Assembly (NCBI GenBank): GCA_016841245.1
Contig: JAENZN010000002.1
Location: 182,344-246,343, forward strand
Direction of reading: 5' to 3'
Origin: Syntrophomonas sp.
GTDB lineage: Bacteria; Bacillota; Syntrophomonadia; Syntrophomonadales; Syntrophomonadaceae
DNA length: 64,000 nt
This document shows, in pieces, positions 61,149 to 64,000 of the stretch; within the stretch, counting starts at the first letter, position 1, and the number at the start of each line of letters is the position of its first letter. The notes under the pieces are model-generated. The model saw only the letters and a list, made by a program, of their open reading frames with translations, ran no database searches and was not told the origin of the DNA. The position numbers and the translations under genes were made by a program.

Positions 61149-61223
61149 CTATGGCTTTGCGTCGCTGCCTTTAAACAGTTTTGCCCTTATCGTTTTTAAT
61201 ATTGAATTCACTTTTTTGGCCAT
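61149..61223 (-). CDS. 24-residue cationic micro-ORF
   Basis: MAKKVNSILKTIRAKLFKGS then DAKP. Amphipathic and basic, unlike chance translation. GAGGAG is 23 nt upstream of the ATG, too far. An in-frame ATT with 7-nt spacing (reading IYNVNMAKK) would fit better if such a start were used. A terminator follows 60 bp downstream. Role unknown. Confidence 0.3.
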   Translation of the reverse strand: MAKKVNSILKTIRAKLFKGSDAKP

Positions 61224-61308
61224 GTTTACGTTATAAATTTGATCACTCCTCGTAAGAAAATTAGATAGCAATAAAGCTGATTAGGATGGATTCTATCCGG
61301 AAATTTGT

Positions 61309-61339
61309 AATAACCGGCTGCATTTCGCACCCGGTTATT
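61309..61339. terminator. Terminator downstream of the exported-protein operon
   Basis: Stem AATAACCGG / CCGGTTATT with inner TGC/GCA pairing and a short loop, 88 bp past the stop of the exported protein gene. The T tract is weak on the minus strand and better on the plus strand. Confidence 0.5.
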
Positions 61340-61426
61340 GTTTGGACCCATGTTATATTGTCTTATTAATAAAAATAATGTGGAATCTTCCTATTTTCCA
61401 TTTACCAATCCTTGGTGCATAATACT

Positions 61427-61861
61427 TTAATATTGTTTAATTGGAGAGGAGACGCTTGCTGTTTCTATAACAGTAGAGCCATTTATGACTTTAGCTGTAG
61501 TCAACACGCGATAACTGTATCCGGAATATACATAATATCCTTTTTGCATACTATGCGAACCCATGCCCGTAAAAGATTGTGACCAGGACTTGACGTCGGA
61601 CCAGCCACTGCCATTTGAGCGTTGGAGCGTAAGGGTCAGGGAAGAATTATAATCCTCCAATAAAATTAAGTAGCCCGAACAAGTTGCGTATCCACTTGTG
61701 TTTATTGAAAGTCCGGAGCCAATCGCGGAAAGATAAACATAATTGACTTGTTGGCCCCCATTAATGTTGTTAGCTGAAGAACCACTATCCGCATAAACGG
61801 GGGCATTTACCGTAAAAAGTAATAGAAGCGCCAATACTAAAGGGATAATCTTTTTTCTCAT
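61427..61861 (-). CDS. Small exported protein (DUF6147-like)
   Basis: A 144-residue protein with a clear signal peptide (RKKIIPLVLALLLLFTVNAP-VYA) and a Ser/Tyr/Gly-rich secreted domain (INTSGYATCSGYLILLEDYN, GSGWSDVKSWSQSF, KGYYVYSGYSYRVLTTAKV), resembling DUF6147 proteins. AGGAGG stands 8 nt before the ATG at 61861; the frame opens earlier without support. It is the last gene of the ECF sigma operon and is probably its output. Confidence 0.7.
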   Translation of the reverse strand: MRKKIIPLVLALLLLFTVNAPVYADSGSSANNINGGQQVNYVYLSAIGSGLSINTSGYATCSGYLILLEDYNSSLTLTLQRSNGSGWSDVKSWSQSFTGMGSHSMQKGYYVYSGYSYRVLTTAKVINGSTVIETASVSSPIKQY

Positions 61862-61934
61862 CAAAAAACCTCCTAAAATATATTTTAAATATATAAACAA
61901 CGCAGGAGGTCTTTTTGTAACACCCCTATTAAAA

Positions 61935-62723
61935 TTATTTTATCAGGGTTACACTTTCGGCCATTTTTATCATGTCCTCGTCCTGTAAATTACAGGTTTT
62001 GGTGATTATCAAAAATGCCTTTGTATCATTACTCCAGGTAATGGTTCGCTTACCATCTTTATTAATCAGTAATCCTTTATGCCCCTGAACTGTGATTTCC
62101 TTTATGCTATCCGCTTTTTCTGTGTCTATATTTGATATAACCTCCTCGTCAAATTGTTGATAGATAATCATTTCATTGCGGCCATTTGCATATTCAATGG
62201 TTTTAAAGTTATCTTCATTTACTGAGTTATTGATAGAATAGCCGGCCGGGATGTCTAAGGGGGCATAAGTATTTTTCCAATTAGAAGGGACATTTTTCAT
62301 GTCTTCTTCCTTCAAATTTTCTTCCTCACTCTTTTCTTTAAGGCCTATTTCCGTATATTCCTGCTGGACATTGATGAAAAAATTTAATACTTTGATCCGC
62401 ACGGCTTCAACGGTCAAAACTGAAGTAGCAAGCAAAATAATGGTAATAAAAAGAGCGATGGCCACTTTATTTAGATGTTGATAGGAAGTTTGCAAGAAAT
62501 TTTTGGTTTTTTGCTTATAATAATGGCGATTAATCGTCCTTTTGAACTTGCGTTCTGCTTCGGCACTCGGCTGATAAAAAAGATCGTTTTTCAGTGCCTC
62601 ATTCTCTTGCATAAGCCGTTGGCCTTCACGCTCAGCAAAGCTTGACATCGCCAGCTTTATTAACGCTTCTTCATATTCTTCCCTTAATTTATTTTCATCC
62701 GTTGGCTTATCATTGGTTTTCAT
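61935..62723 (-). CDS. Membrane anti-sigma factor with DUF4367-type outer domain
   Basis: The 262-residue protein has an N-terminal cytoplasmic part (residues 1-85), one membrane helix (VAIALFITIILLATSVLTV), then an extracellular DUF4367-like domain (PLDIPAGYSINNSVNEDNFK, EMIIYQQFDEE, VQGHKGLLINKDGKRTITWS). The layout is that of anti-sigma factors that hold an ECF sigma factor at the membrane until an outside signal arrives. It overlaps the sigma gene by 14 bp. Confidence 0.82.
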   Translation of the reverse strand: MKTNDKPTDENKLREEYEEALIKLAMSSFAEREGQRLMQENEALKNDLFYQPSAEAERKFKRTINRHYYKQKTKNFLQTSYQHLNKVAIALFITIILLATSVLTVEAVRIKVLNFFINVQQEYTEIGLKEKSEEENLKEEDMKNVPSNWKNTYAPLDIPAGYSINNSVNEDNFKTIEYANGRNEMIIYQQFDEEVISNIDTEKADSIKEITVQGHKGLLINKDGKRTITWSNDTKAFLIITKTCNLQDEDMIKMAESVTLIK

Positions 62724-63282
62724 TTACAGTATCCCTCCTTGTCAGGATCTTTAACGCTCTCTGCCGAGCCCTCATTATATATACTCGGACATTGTTTATT
62801 GGGATGTCCATAATTTTTGCTATTTCCGTATCGCTTAGTTCAAGATTGTATTTATTGTACAGCAAGCTTCTGTCCCTTTCCGACAATTGTTCAATTGCTT
62901 CTCCCAATTCTCTGTAATCTTCTTTGGTAGCACAAACTTCATCTATTGTAATGGGGTCAGGAATGGAGTCCATCAAATCATCGGACATGCCCAAATACAC
63001 TTTTTGGGACTTTGCAGCTTGTTGCCGATTATGGTTGATGGCAACACTCCTAATGGTAAAAACAATATATGTGGTCCTTTTATAACAGTCCAAGGACCTT
63101 AAAGTGGAAATTTTCTTAATTAGCTTTATAAAAGCATCATTGATAAGATCGTCAGTGATGCTGTAATCGTGTGTAAGTTCATAGGCTTTCTTTTTCATGA
63201 GGGGATAATGCTGCTCATACAACTGCGCTATGAAAGATCTATCATCATCATTTTCATTAGCTAAAATGATAAAAGGAAACAT
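62710..63282 (-). CDS. ECF-type sigma-70 factor
   Basis: The 190-residue protein has region 2 (YEQHYPLMKKKAYELTHDYS, DDLINDAFIKLIKKI, YKRTTYIVFTIRSVAINHNR) and region 4 (AIEQLSERDRSLLYNKYNLE, LSDTEIAKIMDIPINNVRVY). GGGAGGTAG precedes the ATG. Together with the overlapping anti-sigma gene and the exported-protein gene it forms a three-gene cell-surface response operon. It is distinct from the ICE Orf7-like sigma factor and is more AT-rich, so it is probably host or another element. Confidence 0.9.
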   Translation of the reverse strand: MFPFIILANENDDDRSFIAQLYEQHYPLMKKKAYELTHDYSITDDLINDAFIKLIKKISTLRSLDCYKRTTYIVFTIRSVAINHNRQQAAKSQKVYLGMSDDLMDSIPDPITIDEVCATKEDYRELGEAIEQLSERDRSLLYNKYNLELSDTEIAKIMDIPINNVRVYIMRARQRALKILTRRDTVNENQ

Positions 63283-63481
63283 TGCTCTACCTCCCTATTA
63301 AGTGAATTATAATATATTTACATCAAAAATATCCAAAAATTTCATTATATATACAAATATATACAAACTTATCGGTGAGATAAAAATGGTTAAGTACTTT
63401 GATCTCAGAATTCATATAGATTCGAGAACTGTTCAATAAATCTATGTAGGGCTTACTAGCTGAGTCCCTATTTTCATTTGA

Positions 63482-63598
63482 TTAAGCAAGCCAATAATCT
63501 AATAACAAGAAAAACTTCTTTAATGCACCAAGCACCATGCGGACCGGTTTGGATACATTGCCGTGGTCACTAAAGATTCGACGAATATGCTCAAAAAC
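63482..63598 (-). pseudogene. Transposase N-terminal remnant (IS5/IS1182-like)
   Basis: The 38-codon open stretch reads VFEHIRRIFSDHGNVSKPVR then MVLGALKK. F-SD-GN-x-KP-RM-LGAL is the N-terminal signature of DUF772-type transposases. An in-frame stop precedes it and the frame is lost after GAL. No terminal repeats were found. Confidence 0.45.
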
Positions 63599-64000
63599 CT
63601 ATTCAAGCCCTATATATCAAAAAATTATTTTATAGGTGTTACAAAATCTGCTTTAAAGTGTTTAATATACTATGAAAGAAAAAATTTGGACTTATTGCTA
63701 ATGTTGTATAGATAAGAAATTCTTGGAAAGGAAAAAGTTAACTATACCACTTGCAGGTAGGTTGGACAAGGAGTACTAACATTACATTCAAACAAGTTAT
63801 GCTGCTTTAAATTTTAGTAATCGAGCAGGGTTATTTTTTAAGCCAGCCTTTAAGGTTGGACTCGGTAGTTGCTTGAAAGAAGGTGATAACTTTGATTGTT
63901 TAATAATTGCGTAACGTGTTGAAAATTTTTTTGTATAAGTCCAGTGGTTAAATGTCAATAGGCAATTGGAAAAAATATTTAAAAAACCAAGGTGTTAGGG
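63599..64000. other. AT-rich tail of the window, nothing recognised
   Basis: No ORF above 60 codons with a ribosome site, no RNA gene and no terminator was seen on either strand. It may contain the decayed remainder of the IS copy or a promoter of a gene beyond the window. Confidence 0.4.

Overview
The window looks like a low- to mid-GC member of the Bacillota, most likely a Clostridia. Every conjugation, regulatory and integration gene belongs to the Tn916/Tn1549 superfamily of integrative and conjugative elements (ICEs). Ribosome binding sites are strong AGGAGG types, TTG and GTG starts are common, and the flanking genes (a TipA-like MerR regulator, an ECF sigma/anti-sigma pair) are of clostridial type. 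No rRNA, intact tRNA or CRISPR array was seen.

Layout. 1-735 is a 3'-truncated MerR regulator with its own 19-bp-spacer promoter. 1080-1431 is a frameshifted Tn916 Orf9-like repressor on the plus strand. From 1610 to about 60.8 kb nearly everything is on the minus strand and is one large ICE. 1.6-16.3 kb is the transfer module: RadC-like protein, M23 peptidase, VirB4, PrgI, VirB6-like protein, Maff2, VirD4, ArdC-like protein, PcfB, relaxase, DUF3848-like protein, MobC, and a three-hairpin oriT candidate. 16.6-25.2 kb is defence island 1: an OLD-like ATPase/TOPRIM nuclease, a three-gene ABC-3C system, and a Vsr / Eco29kI-like GIY-YIG nuclease / C5-methyltransferase / controller cassette. 25.3-26.1 kb holds scars: nitroreductase and AbiEi fragments and an operator. 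26.1-36.5 kb carries DNA-processing genes, including a primase-like DUF3991/TOPRIM protein, a 2509-residue DarB-like methylase/helicase with a TnpV gene nested in another frame, and small ICE proteins. 36.5-46.3 kb is a complete Tad/Flp pilus locus with a large CARDB-repeat exported protein. 46.5-48.6 kb is a Cys-rich protein and ParB/ParA. 48.7-56.4 kb is defence island 2: Vsr, DUF3883 nuclease, SNF2 helicase, ParB-like protein, C5-methyltransferase and PIN_8 protein. 56.5-60.8 kb is the integration/regulation module: DUF1413 and excisionase-like proteins, a tRNA-Leu 3'-half attachment core flanked on both sides by integrase arm-type repeats, integrase with a duplicated core-binding domain, Xis, and Orf8- and Orf7-like regulators. 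60.8-61.4 kb is a hairpin-rich leader region with two micro-ORFs. 61.4-63.3 kb is an exported protein, anti-sigma factor and ECF sigma operon. The last 700 bp carry only a transposase scar.

How it works together. Relaxase, MobC and PcfB would process oriT. VirD4 would couple the DNA to the VirB4/VirB6/PrgI channel, with the M23 enzyme opening the wall and the Tad pilus possibly adding contact or adhesion. ArdC-like and DarB-like proteins probably protect incoming DNA from restriction, while the two cargo islands defend the host. Orf9-, Orf7- and Orf8-like regulators and Xis/Int control excision.

Most notable observations: (1) ten backbone cytosolic proteins end in a basic tail followed by E-P-E-R or a close variant ending in -ER, while the channel, pilus and cargo proteins do not, which suggests a shared C-terminal sorting or translocation signal; (2) the attachment core has arm sites on both sides and the element is opened between the Orf9- and Orf7-like genes, so the window resembles a joined (tandem, circular or permuted) ICE rather than a simple insertion; (3) the methyltransferase / ParB-like / SNF2 / DUF3883 / Vsr cassette matches no named defence system I can assign.
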